Below, in pieces: positions 51,754 through 62,733 of a DNA stretch of 64,000 bases. The stretch is taken from assembly GCA_000961695.1 (NCBI GenBank), contig LADW01000079.1, positions 1 through 64,000 on the forward strand, written 5' to 3'. The DNA is from Hyphomonadaceae bacterium BRH_c29 (GTDB lineage Bacteria > Pseudomonadota > Alphaproteobacteria > Caulobacterales > Hyphomonadaceae). Made by a program: the position numbers and the translations under genes. The notes under the pieces were generated by a model. That model was not told the origin of the DNA. It was given only the letters and a program-made list of their open reading frames with translations, and searched no databases. Numbering within the stretch: the first letter of the stretch is position 1; every line of letters starts with the position of its first letter.

Positions 51754-53626
51754 GGGCGAGATCGCCTGTCGCATCTTCGGCACCTGCCGGGAGCTCGGCA
51801 TCACTACCGTTGCGGTCTATTCCGACGCCGATGCCCGCGCCAAGCATGTGCGCGAGGCCGACGAGGCCGTGCATATCGGCCCGGCGGCTGCGCCCGAGAG
51901 CTATCTTAACGTCGACGCCATCCTCGCCGCCGCCAAAGCGACCGGCGCGGACGCGATCCATCCGGGCTATGGCTTCCTGTCGGAGAATGCGGACTTTGCA
52001 GAGGCCGTGACCAAAGCTGGCCTCATCTGGGTCGGCCCGGCGGCCTCCGCCATTCGGTCCATGGGGCCGAAAGATGAGGCCAAGCGGATCGCGGAAGAGG
52101 CTGGCGTGCCCGTGCTGCCCGGCTATCGTGGTGAGGCGCAGGACGCAAAAACGCTGACCGAGGCGGCGAAAAAGATCGGCTTCCCGCTGCTGATCAAGGC
52201 CGTCTCCGGCGGCGGGGGACGGGGTATCCGCCTTGTCACCAAGGCATCCGAACTTGCAGGAGAGCTGGAAAGCGCCGTGCGTGAGGCGACCAGCAGTTTC
52301 GGCGATGGCCGCGTGATGCTGGAAAAGCTGGTCGAACAGCCGCGCCACATCGAAGTGCAGGTGTTTGGCGATTCCCATGGCAATGTCGTCCACCTCTATG
52401 AGCGCGATTGCTCGCTGCAGCGCCGCCGTCAGAAAGTGCTGGAAGAAGCGCCCGCGCCCGGCATGCCGGAAAACGTGCGCAAGGCGATGACCGACGCTGC
52501 CGTGGCTCTGGCCAGGGCCGTGAAATACGAAGGCGCCGGCACGGTGGAATTCATCGTGGACGGATCAAAACCGCTCTCGCTCGAGACTTTCTGGTTCCTC
52601 GAAATGAACACCCGTCTGCAGGTGGAACACCCGGTGACCGAGATGATCACCGGGCAAGACCTTGTCGAATGGCAGCTTCTGGTCGCGAGCGGCGAAGAAC
52701 TGCCGCTGGCGCAGGACGAGATCCCGCTGCACGGTCACGCCATCGAGGCGCGCATCTGCGCCGAAGATCCTGCGCAGGGCTTCATGCCGGGCGCCGGCCT
52801 GATCCTCGAATTCGGCATGATGGAACCGGCGGACGGCGAGATCGTGCGCTGGGATGCGGGCTTCGAGACTGGCGACCGCGTGCCCTCGAACTACGACTCC
52901 ATGATCGCCAAGCTGATCGTGCATGAGGGCAATCGTCACGCCGCGTGCGAGCGCCTGATCGACACGCTGTCGCACCTGCAGCTGGCCGGTGTGCCATCGA
53001 ATGCGGGCTTTCTCAGCCGGTGCGCCGCCTCTGAGGCCTTCCTCACGCACACCCATCATGTGAACTGGATTGCGGAGCAGGGCGATGCCCTGACCGATCC
53101 GCCTTCGGATCATGCGCTGGCTGCTGTGCTGGCTGTCGCCGATGTGCGCATGAGCGAGCAGGAGAGCGCGGCGCCCTGGGATATCCGTGACGGGTGGCGC
53201 ATGAATTCCGCGCCTGTGCGCAAGGCGATGATCGGGATGGGCGCCGAAGCCGACTGGGTCGACCCGGATGCCTGGGATCTGGACCCCGAAACGCCGACGC
53301 CGCTGGTGACTGACATCTCGCCCCGCCGCTATGCCGTCACCACGGGGGGCGACACGGTTCTGGTCGAAGTGCCCGAATTCGACGCCGACGTCGAAGCCGT
53401 GCTCGGCGGCGACACGGTCAGCGCGCCGATGCCGGGCAAGTTGCTGTCAGTCCATGTCGAGGCGGGCGCTGAAGTGAAGCGCGGCGACACGGTTGCGGTC
53501 ATGGAAGCGATGAAGATGGAACACGCCCTGACTGCCCCGCGCGATGGCGTTGTGGAAACGGTCACCGGAAAAGTTGGCGACCAGGTCTCCGAAGGGGACG
53601 TGCTGGTCCAGCTGGTGGGGGAGTAG
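51722..53626 (+). CDS. mccA: Methylcrotonoyl-CoA carboxylase alpha subunit
   Basis: This 634-residue biotin carboxylase subunit starts MNISKLLVANRGEIACRIFGTC. The ATP-grasp domain shows KAVSGGGGRGIRLV and FLEMNTRLQVEHPVTEMI. The block EARICAEDPAQGFMPGAGLI is MccA-like, unlike the PNRNFLPSIGR-type block of PccA. The C-terminal biotin domain has VMEAMKMEHAL with Lys598 as the biotinylated residue. With MccB it carboxylates 3-methylcrotonyl-CoA. It is shorter and clearly different from the pccA product at 31780. A palindromic element follows right after the stop. Confidence 0.94.
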   Translation: MNISKLLVANRGEIACRIFGTCRELGITTVAVYSDADARAKHVREADEAVHIGPAAAPESYLNVDAILAAAKATGADAIHPGYGFLSENADFAEAVTKAGLIWVGPAASAIRSMGPKDEAKRIAEEAGVPVLPGYRGEAQDAKTLTEAAKKIGFPLLIKAVSGGGGRGIRLVTKASELAGELESAVREATSSFGDGRVMLEKLVEQPRHIEVQVFGDSHGNVVHLYERDCSLQRRRQKVLEEAPAPGMPENVRKAMTDAAVALARAVKYEGAGTVEFIVDGSKPLSLETFWFLEMNTRLQVEHPVTEMITGQDLVEWQLLVASGEELPLAQDEIPLHGHAIEARICAEDPAQGFMPGAGLILEFGMMEPADGEIVRWDAGFETGDRVPSNYDSMIAKLIVHEGNRHAACERLIDTLSHLQLAGVPSNAGFLSRCAASEAFLTHTHHVNWIAEQGDALTDPPSDHALAAVLAVADVRMSEQESAAPWDIRDGWRMNSAPVRKAMIGMGAEADWVDPDAWDLDPETPTPLVTDISPRRYAVTTGGDTVLVEVPEFDADVEAVLGGDTVSAPMPGKLLSVHVEAGAEVKRGDTVAVMEAMKMEHALTAPRDGVVETVTGKVGDQVSEGDVLVQLVGE

Positions 53627-53688
53627 CCCTCACCTCCCGCATGCAGGGGGTGGCTGCGCCGTTCTGGCGCTGGCGGAAGGCGAGGGCC
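53627..53688. repeat. Short palindromic element related to 6573-6741
   Basis: Arms GCCCTCACCTCCCGC and GCGGAAGGCGAGGGC pair at 13 of 15 positions, and the outer CCCTCACCTCCC word is shared with the 169-bp element at 6573. It directly follows the mccA stop and could serve as a terminator or mRNA stabiliser. Confidence 0.55.
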
Positions 53689-53699
53689 GCTGCGTAACT

Positions 53700-54029
53700 C
53701 TAAGCTGCGATGGCGTAGGCCGGGCTCATGCGGGAGGAGACATGCGCTTCGGCGCGGTAGGGGCGGCGCACGACCGGTGGGGCGACGATCTCGCCCAGAT
53801 GGTTTGCGGCCCAGGCGTTCGGCTCTGTTTGCAGGATGCGTTCGCCATATTCGTTCTGGCCGAGGGTGACGCGCGCCATGATGCCGTCCGGCCCGGCGGC
53901 CCAGAATTCCACGCCGGCACTTGCCAGCTCCATCGCCTTGTCGAGTTCCATCCGGAAGCTGTCGCCGAAGACGACATCCTTCACTTGTGCCGGATCAAAC
54001 TCACATCCCTTGATGACCAAACGTACCAT
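53700..54029 (-). CDS. Uncharacterised protein with upstream SOS-type boxes
   Basis: I do not recognise this 109-residue protein. It starts at 54029 (MVRLVIKGCEFDPAQVKD); an earlier ATG at 54080 would add 17 basic residues and has a poorer context. The chain has mixed alpha/beta character, with a central MELDKAMELASAGVEFWAAGPDGIMARVTLG and a Pro/Arg-rich tail (APPVVRRPYRAE). There is no signal peptide or membrane segment. The two GTTC/GAAC direct repeats 106-140 bases upstream suggest LexA control. The gene lies alone between mccA (convergent) and gltX (same strand, upstream). Confidence 0.65.
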   Translation of the reverse strand: MVRLVIKGCEFDPAQVKDVVFGDSFRMELDKAMELASAGVEFWAAGPDGIMARVTLGQNEYGERILQTEPNAWAANHLGEIVAPPVVRRPYRAEAHVSSRMSPAYAIAA

Positions 54030-54134
54030 CACGCAACTCCCAGCTACTCGTCTTGAACCCAGATCTCGCGGGCGTTTCATTCGCCCTTCGATATGAGAAC
54101 ATAAGCAGAATATTCACGTTTTGGAAAGGAAAAA

Positions 54135-54169
54135 GTTCCATTTTTGTTCACGGCGAACCAAAACGGAAC
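54135..54169. promoter_or_regulatory. Mirrored pair of alphaproteobacterial LexA-type boxes
   Basis: GTTC at 54135-54138 and 54146-54149 are spaced by exactly 7 bases. GAAC at 54155-54158 and 54166-54169 are spaced by exactly 7 bases as well. Each is a perfect GTTC-N7-GTTC SOS box, read on opposite strands, and together they form a near-palindrome of 35 bp. They lie between gltX and the uncharacterised gene at 53700-54029. Confidence 0.65.
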
Positions 54170-54198
54170 AAAATCAAAGAATTGCAGTTTTCTGCCGT

Positions 54199-55539
54199 TC
54201 AGCCGCCGAGACGTTTCAGCGCGCGTTCCCGTCCGATCAGCGGCAACAGCGTGCCCATGTCGGGGCCGTGTTCCTGGCCGGTGAGGGCTTTGCGCAGCGT
54301 CATGAACAGGCCGCGGCCCTTGCGGCCGGTCTTGTCCTTGACGGCGTTTGCCCAGGTCATCCAGGTCTCGCCCGTCAGCTCACCTTCCGGCAGCAGCGTG
54401 GCAGCTTCAGCCACGAACTCCTTGTCTTCGGCATCGACCATGGGCGTGATGTCGCCGAACACGGTGTCGACCCATTCGGCGACGTCCGGCAGGAGGGCGC
54501 AGTTCGCGCGCACGGCCAGCCAGAAGGCTTCATTCGCGGCGCGGGGGTCCACGGCGGCGAGGCGGTCTTTTACCGCATCAAACGCCAGCCCATGCAGAAT
54601 AGACGCGTTGAGGTTCTTCAGATCTGCCTCGTCAAACCGGGCCGGCGAGCGGCCGATCTTGCCGAAATCAAACTCTGCGGCCAGCTGGTCGAGGGTTTCG
54701 CGCGCTTCGACATTGTCAGACGTGCCGATCTTCGCCAGCAGCGAGCAGATCGACATCGGCTCGTAGCCCTGCGCACGCAGTTCGCCCATGGAGAGCGAGC
54801 CGAGGCGCTTGGACAGGCCCTGGCCATCGGCGCCGATCAGCAGCGGCGTGTGCGCCATGTCTGGCGCTTTGCCGCCAAGCGCGTGGAAGATCTCGATCTG
54901 GGCACCGGAATTGGTCACGTGGTCTTCGCCGCGCACGACATGCGTGATGCCAGCCTCGATATCATCCACCACGGAGGGGAGGGTATAGAGGAACGAGCCG
55001 TCCTCACGGATGAGGATCGGGTCTGACAGGCTCGACGTGTCGATGCTTTGCGGTCCGCGCACGAGGTCGTTCCACTCGACGCGTTCGCCGGACAGTTTGA
55101 AACGCCAGTGCGGCTTTACGCCGTCGGCTTCGAACTTGGCTTTCTCGTCGTCCGTCAGGTTCAGCGCGGCCCGGTCATAGACCGGCGGGCGCCCGCGCGA
55201 GAGGGCGATCTTGCGCTTGCGGTCCAGCTCGTCGGCCGTCTCGTAGCATGGATACAGCAGGCCCATCTCGCGCAGCTTCGCGGCAGCGGCCTCATACTGG
55301 TCAAAGCGGTGCGACTGGCTGAACGTGTCGGCCCAGACCAGGCCCAGCCAGGTCAGGTCAGCGCGCAGGCCATCCTCGTATTCCTGGGTCGAGCGCTCAA
55401 GGTCTGTGTCATCAATGCGCAGGATGAACTTGCCGCCCGCCGAGTGGGCGAACAGCCAGTTGATCAGCGCGGTGCGCACATTGCCGACATGAAGGCGGCC
55501 GGTGGGCGATGGGGCGAAACGTACGATTGGAGAAGTCAT
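54199..55539 (-). CDS. gltX: Glutamyl-tRNA synthetase
   Basis: This 446-residue class I synthetase starts at 55539 (MTSPIVRFAPSPTG). The HIGH motif reads GRLHVGNVRTALINWLFA and the KMSKS motif is GLSKRLGS. VVRGEDHVTNSGAQIEIF and RGRPPVYDRA are typical further blocks. It charges tRNA-Glu; many alphaproteobacteria carry two such genes, of which one also charges tRNA-Gln, so strict specificity cannot be assumed. The length is slightly below the usual 460-480. It is cytoplasmic. The divergent lipoprotein gene starts 136 bases away. Confidence 0.95.
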   Translation of the reverse strand: MTSPIVRFAPSPTGRLHVGNVRTALINWLFAHSAGGKFILRIDDTDLERSTQEYEDGLRADLTWLGLVWADTFSQSHRFDQYEAAAAKLREMGLLYPCYETADELDRKRKIALSRGRPPVYDRAALNLTDDEKAKFEADGVKPHWRFKLSGERVEWNDLVRGPQSIDTSSLSDPILIREDGSFLYTLPSVVDDIEAGITHVVRGEDHVTNSGAQIEIFHALGGKAPDMAHTPLLIGADGQGLSKRLGSLSMGELRAQGYEPMSICSLLAKIGTSDNVEARETLDQLAAEFDFGKIGRSPARFDEADLKNLNASILHGLAFDAVKDRLAAVDPRAANEAFWLAVRANCALLPDVAEWVDTVFGDITPMVDAEDKEFVAEAATLLPEGELTGETWMTWANAVKDKTGRKGRGLFMTLRKALTGQEHGPDMGTLLPLIGRERALKRLGG

Positions 55540-55674
55540 GTGACCATATATCAGGGGAAGGTGTGCCGCTTTCGACACCAAATCGCAGAAAAAGCCAAGC
55601 GATGCATGCCACATTGTTGCTATTCTGTGTGCTAGTGTGGCACCGCAAGTGAGTCGCAATCCCAGGAGGGGGTC

Positions 55675-56526
55675 ATGAAAAGAGCTTGGATTCTTGCTCT
55701 CGCTGGAGGTCTTGCGGCGTGCGGACAGCCAGCGGACAAACCAGCAGATATCGCCAATCCCTCTCAAGCAGAGATTGAAGGCGATGCCATGCCCGTCGAG
55801 GCGCAGGGGTCAGAGCCGATCACCTCGCCCTATGAGGTTGCTGAAACCGCTCCGGACGACCGGGACTTTGCCGCGCTGGCAGGCTATCCGGACAATTGGT
55901 ACGTCTCGTACGGCTGGCCGGGCGAGTATCCGGCCGGGTTCGTGGTGCTCGAACAGGGCGTGAAGGTGAACGGCCGTGCGCGGCCAAACCCTGACGCGCC
56001 GGCGAATGTCTCCTGCACCCTGCCGCAATACGCCAATTACCAGATCTGGAACCGCACGCGGGTTGACCGGGACCATCTGGAATTCATCGTCGCGACGCAG
56101 ATCCAGCCGGTCACCATGCTGGTTGATGCCGATGTCGAGACGCCCAGCGAAACCGGCATGCAGATGCTGAACCTGAAGGCCGGCGATGTGATCTCCTACC
56201 TTCGCTATCTCGGCGAAGGCTTCGCGATCTTCAATGTCGACGGGCAGGAATACACGATCAACGAAGCCGAGCTTCGCGACATCTCCAGCATGAACGCCGT
56301 GGGCCTGGAAGAAGACCAGTGGGTCGAGGTCGCCTGCATCGGTGGCACACGCGCCTGGTTGCTGTATGACGATGTCATCGCCGAAGACGCCATCGTGCCG
56401 TCTCCGATTGTCGGCTTCGGGGAGTCCGCCGACATCTTCCCCGACGAGGTTGACCGCGTCCGCGCCGAAGGCCTCGACATGGAAGCCTACCAGAGCGCCC
56501 CGGTGGACGGCGACACGGGGGAGTAA
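55675..56526 (+). CDS. Uncharacterised lipoprotein
   Basis: This 283-residue protein has a lipobox ending at Cys16 (ILALAGGLAAC), behind an AGGAGGGGGTC ribosome binding site. The mature protein starts acidic (about 20-55), then has a globular part beginning GYPDNWYVSYGWPGEYPAGF and a beta-rich core (FVVLEQGVKVNGRARPNP reads like an SH3-type strand pair; DVISYLRYLGEGFAIFNVDGQEY like another). Two Cys residues (VSCTLP, EVACIGG) may pair. No family is recognised. A dispersed palindromic element follows it. Confidence 0.7.
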   Translation: MKRAWILALAGGLAACGQPADKPADIANPSQAEIEGDAMPVEAQGSEPITSPYEVAETAPDDRDFAALAGYPDNWYVSYGWPGEYPAGFVVLEQGVKVNGRARPNPDAPANVSCTLPQYANYQIWNRTRVDRDHLEFIVATQIQPVTMLVDADVETPSETGMQMLNLKAGDVISYLRYLGEGFAIFNVDGQEYTINEAELRDISSMNAVGLEEDQWVEVACIGGTRAWLLYDDVIAEDAIVPSPIVGFGESADIFPDEVDRVRAEGLDMEAYQSAPVDGDTGE

Positions 56527-56557
56527 GCCTCTCTGTTTGGTGGTCACTGCCCGCGCG

Positions 56558-56637
56558 CATGCTTCGACTTCGCTTAGCATGAGCGCTTAGGGCGTGCGTT
56601 TCCGTACCAGACTCATCCTGAGCGAAGTCGAAGGATG
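56558..56637. repeat. Dispersed palindromic element, copy 2
   Basis: Arms CTTCGACTTCGCTTAG (56562-56577) and CTGAGCGAAGTCGAAG (56618-56633) pair with one G-T type mismatch. The arms and the flanks CATG and GGATG are the same as in copy 1 (7458-7535), in the same orientation; the loop differs. Confidence 0.8.
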
Positions 56638-56670
56638 ACGCGCGAGCCCGTTTTCCGAAGACGCGTCGCC

Positions 56671-58323
56671 TCAATCGTCCCGGAACCGGTTCGTGATCGG
56701 ATAGCGCCGGTCTCGGCCGAAATTCTTGCCGCCGATCTTGACGCCCGGCGGGGCCTGGCGGCGCTTGTATTCGGCGATGTAGAGCAGGTGCTCGATCCGG
56801 CGAACGGTGGCCGCGTCATGGCCGCGGGCGAGGATGTCGTCCACGTCTTCTTCGCCCTCCACCAGGCCGCGCAGGATATCGTCCAGCACGTCATAGGGAG
56901 GCAGGGAGTCCTGATCCGTCTGGTCTTCGCGCAGCTCTGCACTTGGCGGCTTGGTGATGATCCGCACCGGGATCACTTCGCCGCCCGGCCCCAGCGCCGC
57001 CTTCGGCACGCCCGTGTTGCGCCACTTCGCCAGCTCGAACACTTCGGTCTTCCAGAAATCCTTTAGCGCATTATAGCCGCCGCACATGTCGCCATACAGC
57101 GTGGCATAGCCGACGGCCATCTCGCTCTTGTTGCCGGTCGTTACCACCATGTGGCCGAATTTGTTCGACAGCGCCATCAGCGTCACCGCGCGCAGGCGCG
57201 ACTGGATGTTCTCTTCCGTCGTGTCGGGCGTCGTGTCCTTGAACGCGTTCCCCAGCATCTCGTCCAGTGCGCCGACACCCGGCGCGATATTGATGATGTC
57301 ATAGCGACAGCCGAGGGCCTCGGCGCAGGCCTTGGCGTCTTCCAGACTGTCTGAGGACGTATATTTCGACGGCAGCATCACACACCAGACGCGCTCCGGT
57401 CCCAGCGCGTCCACCGCAATGGCTGCCGTCAACGCCGAGTCGATCCCGCCGCTCATGCCCAACACGACGCCGGGGAAGCGGTTCTTGTTGACGTAATCGC
57501 CGAGCGCCAGCATCGCCGCGCGGTATTCCGCTTCCCAGCCGGAGGTCAGGTCTACGTTAGGCCCGGCGGGCGTGAAGCGGTGCGTTTCGCCATCATAGTC
57601 TACCAGTGCCGTGCCGGTAACGAAGTCACCCAGCAGCTGGTGCTCAGTGCCATCAAAATCCACGGCATAGCTCGCCCCGTCAAAGACCAGCTCGTCCTGC
57701 CCGCCCACCTGGTTCACGAACAGGTAGGGCACGCCGGTCTTGGTCCAGGCGGAGAAGGTCGTGTGCCGCTCCACCTGCACGGTGCGCCGCCAGGGCGACC
57801 CGTTCGGCACGATCAGCATTTCGGCGCCCGCCTCGGCCAGTGCAGACGGCACGCGCGGGTACCAGATGTCCTCACAGATCGCGATGCCGACCGGAATGCC
57901 GTTCAGCTCGAATACGGGCAGGGGGCCGTCGCCGGCATCGAAGATGCGTTTTTCGTCGAACACGCCGTAATTGGGCAGCTCGCGCTTGTCATAGCGCCCG
58001 GCGACTTCGCCATCGGCCAGCAGCACGGCGGAATTGTGCCGCTTGTCGCCGTCCATCCAGGGGCTGCCAATGATCACGGCTGGGCCGCCGGCAGTCTCCC
58101 GCGCCAGCTCGCGCACCGCCCGCATGGACAGCTCCACCGCTGCCGGCTTCAGCACGAGGTCTTCCGCCGGATAGCCCAGAATGAACAGCTCGGAGAGGAC
58201 CAGCAGGTCCGCGCCTTTGGCCTTCGCCTCGGCATAGGCCCCGCGCGCCAGCTCAAGGTTTCCCTTGATGTCCCCCACCACAGGATTGAGCTGCGCGACC
58301 AGAATTCGAAGATTTTTGCTCAT
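56671..58323 (-). CDS. nadE: Glutamine-dependent NAD+ synthetase
   Basis: This 550-residue protein starts at 58323 (MSKNLRILVAQLNPVVGD). The N-terminal nitrilase-type glutaminase domain (about 1-260) has the Glu in LVLSELFILGYP, the Lys in YDKRELPNYGVFDE and the nucleophile Cys in IAICEDIWYP. The C-terminal synthetase domain shows the ATP loop VLGMSGGIDSALTAAI and TTGNKSEMAVGYATLYGD. It makes NAD+ from deamido-NAD, ATP and glutamine. A 51-base gap separates it from the upstream diguanylate cyclase gene on the same strand. Confidence 0.96.
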   Translation of the reverse strand: MSKNLRILVAQLNPVVGDIKGNLELARGAYAEAKAKGADLLVLSELFILGYPAEDLVLKPAAVELSMRAVRELARETAGGPAVIIGSPWMDGDKRHNSAVLLADGEVAGRYDKRELPNYGVFDEKRIFDAGDGPLPVFELNGIPVGIAICEDIWYPRVPSALAEAGAEMLIVPNGSPWRRTVQVERHTTFSAWTKTGVPYLFVNQVGGQDELVFDGASYAVDFDGTEHQLLGDFVTGTALVDYDGETHRFTPAGPNVDLTSGWEAEYRAAMLALGDYVNKNRFPGVVLGMSGGIDSALTAAIAVDALGPERVWCVMLPSKYTSSDSLEDAKACAEALGCRYDIINIAPGVGALDEMLGNAFKDTTPDTTEENIQSRLRAVTLMALSNKFGHMVVTTGNKSEMAVGYATLYGDMCGGYNALKDFWKTEVFELAKWRNTGVPKAALGPGGEVIPVRIITKPPSAELREDQTDQDSLPPYDVLDDILRGLVEGEEDVDDILARGHDAATVRRIEHLLYIAEYKRRQAPPGVKIGGKNFGRDRRYPITNRFRDD

Positions 58324-58374
58324 GAAGAGCATTTAGGATGCTGCGAAGGGATACGCAAACCCCAACTGCGCGTT

Positions 58375-59973
58375 TCAGGAGGCGAGGGCGTCCTGCGTAT
58401 GCGGTGTCAGATCGCCGAAGAAACAGGCCCGGTTCCGTCCGCCCCGCTTGGCGGCGTAAAGCGCGATGTCTGCTGCATGGGCGAGCGTCTTCAGATCGAG
58501 TCCGTCAGATGGCGCGCAGGCCACGCCGATGGAGGCGCTGACGCGGGCTTTCCGGCCGATCGACAACACCAGAGGCGCGCTCAGCTGCTGGTTCAGCCGC
58601 CGGGCCAGTTGCTCGACCACTTCGCGGCATGGCGCATTCCTGAAGACGATCAGGAATTCGTCTCCGCCGCTCCGCACGGCCAGATCGTCTTCCCGGATGA
58701 TGGATTTCATCTGTGCTGCGACAAATTTCAGCACTTCGTCACCTGCGCCATGCCCATAGGTGTCGTTCACGGCCTTGAACCCGTCCAGATCCAGAGCCAT
58801 CAGGTAAGCTGGCATCTCCGGGCTGGCGCCAGCGAGGATCTCAGGCATGTTGCTTTCGAGGCGGCGCATGTTCCCAAGCCCGGTCAGCGGATCGGTATTG
58901 GCCAGTTTGAGGGCCTTCTGGCGCTCCTTCGTGACGGCGGTGACATCTTTCACCACGCCCAGATAGCCGGCAAATGCTCCGGATGCGTCATAGCGCGGCA
59001 TGCCGGAAATCTCGATATTGTATGTCTGTCCATCCGGGTCGGTGAACAAGGCGTGCGAGCTGGTATAAGCGGTCGTGCTTTCGTGGGCCTGCTGCATCCG
59101 CGCGAGGTGTTCCTCATCCATCTGGATGATGTCGAGAGACCGGCATCCAATGAGGCTGTCGCGGCCGCCTTTCAACTGTTTGAGGAATTTGCCTTCGGCA
59201 TAGATGATGTGCCCGTCCGTATCGGTTTCCCAGAACAGGTCGGCGGCGAGCCCGGCAAAGTTTGACAGGCGCGTGAGGGCGGCTTCGGTTGCTTCCTGCT
59301 TGTCACGCAGCTGGGTGAAAGCGCTGGAAATCGTCTTGTGAGCAGGCCAGAAGATGAACAGAACTTCTCCGATAACCGTCAGGAAGGCGATCAGAAGGGA
59401 AAATTCCTGGATTTTCTGGAGCTGTACGGAGCGCGTGCGCGTGGCTGTTTCAAACGCGTTTACGGTATTGTCCAGTCTGGCCGCCAGTGTGCCGTTGGCC
59501 GCTGTTTCGATCTGCATCAGCGCGTCATCGGCGTCTTGCGGCGCCGCCAGCACCAGGCGCGCATTCGAGGTCAGGCTCAACACCAGTTGGTTCAGTGAGG
59601 GTGACCCATCCGTATAGAGACCGGTCAGCATGGCATCATGCGCGCTGATCCGCGTCAGTTGCTGGTGCAGTGTCTCGAATTGCGAGAGGGACTCTTTCAG
59701 TTCGGCTTTGTGATCGGCGCCGGAATATTCGACATAGTCGTGCGCGGCATGCGAAATTCGCTGCAGCAAGGCGCTCTGCTGGCCGCTCAGACTGATCGCG
59801 GAGCCGTCACGAGAGGTGCGCCGAAGCTCGGTCTCCGCCAGGATATGACTGACAAGCAGGACGCTGAGAATCAGCCCGAGGGCAATGATATAACGCCGCC
59901 ACAGCACTTTCAGCTGCAACGGTCTCGCCGGTTCTTTTGCTGCATCCTGCAGCGTGAAGAGACGTTTGGACAT
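58375..59973 (-). CDS. Membrane PAS-GGDEF diguanylate cyclase
   Basis: This 532-residue protein has a membrane helix at about 26-46 (YIIALGLILSVLLVSHIL), a periplasmic helical sensor region to about 195, and a second helix near 200-220 (LLIAFLTVIGEVLFIFW). A PAS domain (about 235-355, with LFWETDTDGHIIYAEGKFL and YNIEISGMPRYDASGAFAGYLGVVKDVT) precedes the GGDEF domain. The active site is GGDEF at 436-440 and the product-inhibition site RxxD is Arg427-Asp430 (REDD), so an active, feedback-inhibited cyclase is expected. c-di-GMP acts on CckA in Caulobacter, but a link here is not shown. Confidence 0.92.
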   Translation of the reverse strand: MSKRLFTLQDAAKEPARPLQLKVLWRRYIIALGLILSVLLVSHILAETELRRTSRDGSAISLSGQQSALLQRISHAAHDYVEYSGADHKAELKESLSQFETLHQQLTRISAHDAMLTGLYTDGSPSLNQLVLSLTSNARLVLAAPQDADDALMQIETAANGTLAARLDNTVNAFETATRTRSVQLQKIQEFSLLIAFLTVIGEVLFIFWPAHKTISSAFTQLRDKQEATEAALTRLSNFAGLAADLFWETDTDGHIIYAEGKFLKQLKGGRDSLIGCRSLDIIQMDEEHLARMQQAHESTTAYTSSHALFTDPDGQTYNIEISGMPRYDASGAFAGYLGVVKDVTAVTKERQKALKLANTDPLTGLGNMRRLESNMPEILAGASPEMPAYLMALDLDGFKAVNDTYGHGAGDEVLKFVAAQMKSIIREDDLAVRSGGDEFLIVFRNAPCREVVEQLARRLNQQLSAPLVLSIGRKARVSASIGVACAPSDGLDLKTLAHAADIALYAAKRGGRNRACFFGDLTPHTQDALAS

Positions 59974-60335
59974 GCCGCTTGTATCGCATCGTTCTGGTTA
60001 GAACCGCGTATCGCCCGCACGATAGGTTTTCCGACCTCAGAAGGGATTTGTTTACGTGTTGGCGTGGGCGCAGGCAGGTGAGCCTGCGCCGGTATACGCC
60101 CCGCTAGGTGCGGATTTTTCTGTCAGAGCTAAGCCACGTCGCGCGCGTGCTACCTCAGCTGATCCGTGATGGGCTGGAGCCGTGGAGAGACGCGAGCTGA
60201 ACTCACCCCCAAGCTGATACGTATTGCCGGAGCGCCGGAGGCGTTGCCGGGCAATGATACAGGTCCGGATGTTTACAGGCTGTCCGGTTCCATTGCACCC
60301 AGTGGCCTCACTGCAGACAAGGGGGAGAGGCCATC
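59974..60335. other. 362-base gene-free stretch with strong RNA structure
   Basis: No open frame of note is present between the cyclase and YrhK genes. At 60067-60090 perfect arms GGCGCAGGC and GCCTGCGCC form a hairpin, extended by GGCGT/ACGCC at 60061 and 60096. The rest (60120-60335) shows nothing I can name except the purine-rich ribosome binding region before 60336. Confidence 0.5.
60061..60119 (+). ncRNA. Candidate small RNA 3' end or leader structure
   Basis: The strong hairpin at 60061-60100 is followed directly by a small CCGC/GCGG hairpin (60101-60113) and a T5 run (60115-60119), which together look like the end of a short transcript. It could start anywhere after 59974. This is a structural prediction only; no known RNA family is recognised. 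Confidence 0.25.
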
Positions 60336-62680
<2,345 letters not shown>

Positions 62681-62733
62681 TTATGGTCTCCCTTATGGGC
62701 GGTACGCTTGAGTGTCGATATGGGGGAACATCA

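Noticed and set aside
57580-59265. 561-codon open frame spanning the antisense of nadE and the GGDEF gene
   Set aside because: It crosses two well-supported genes and their intergenic gap and has no motif.
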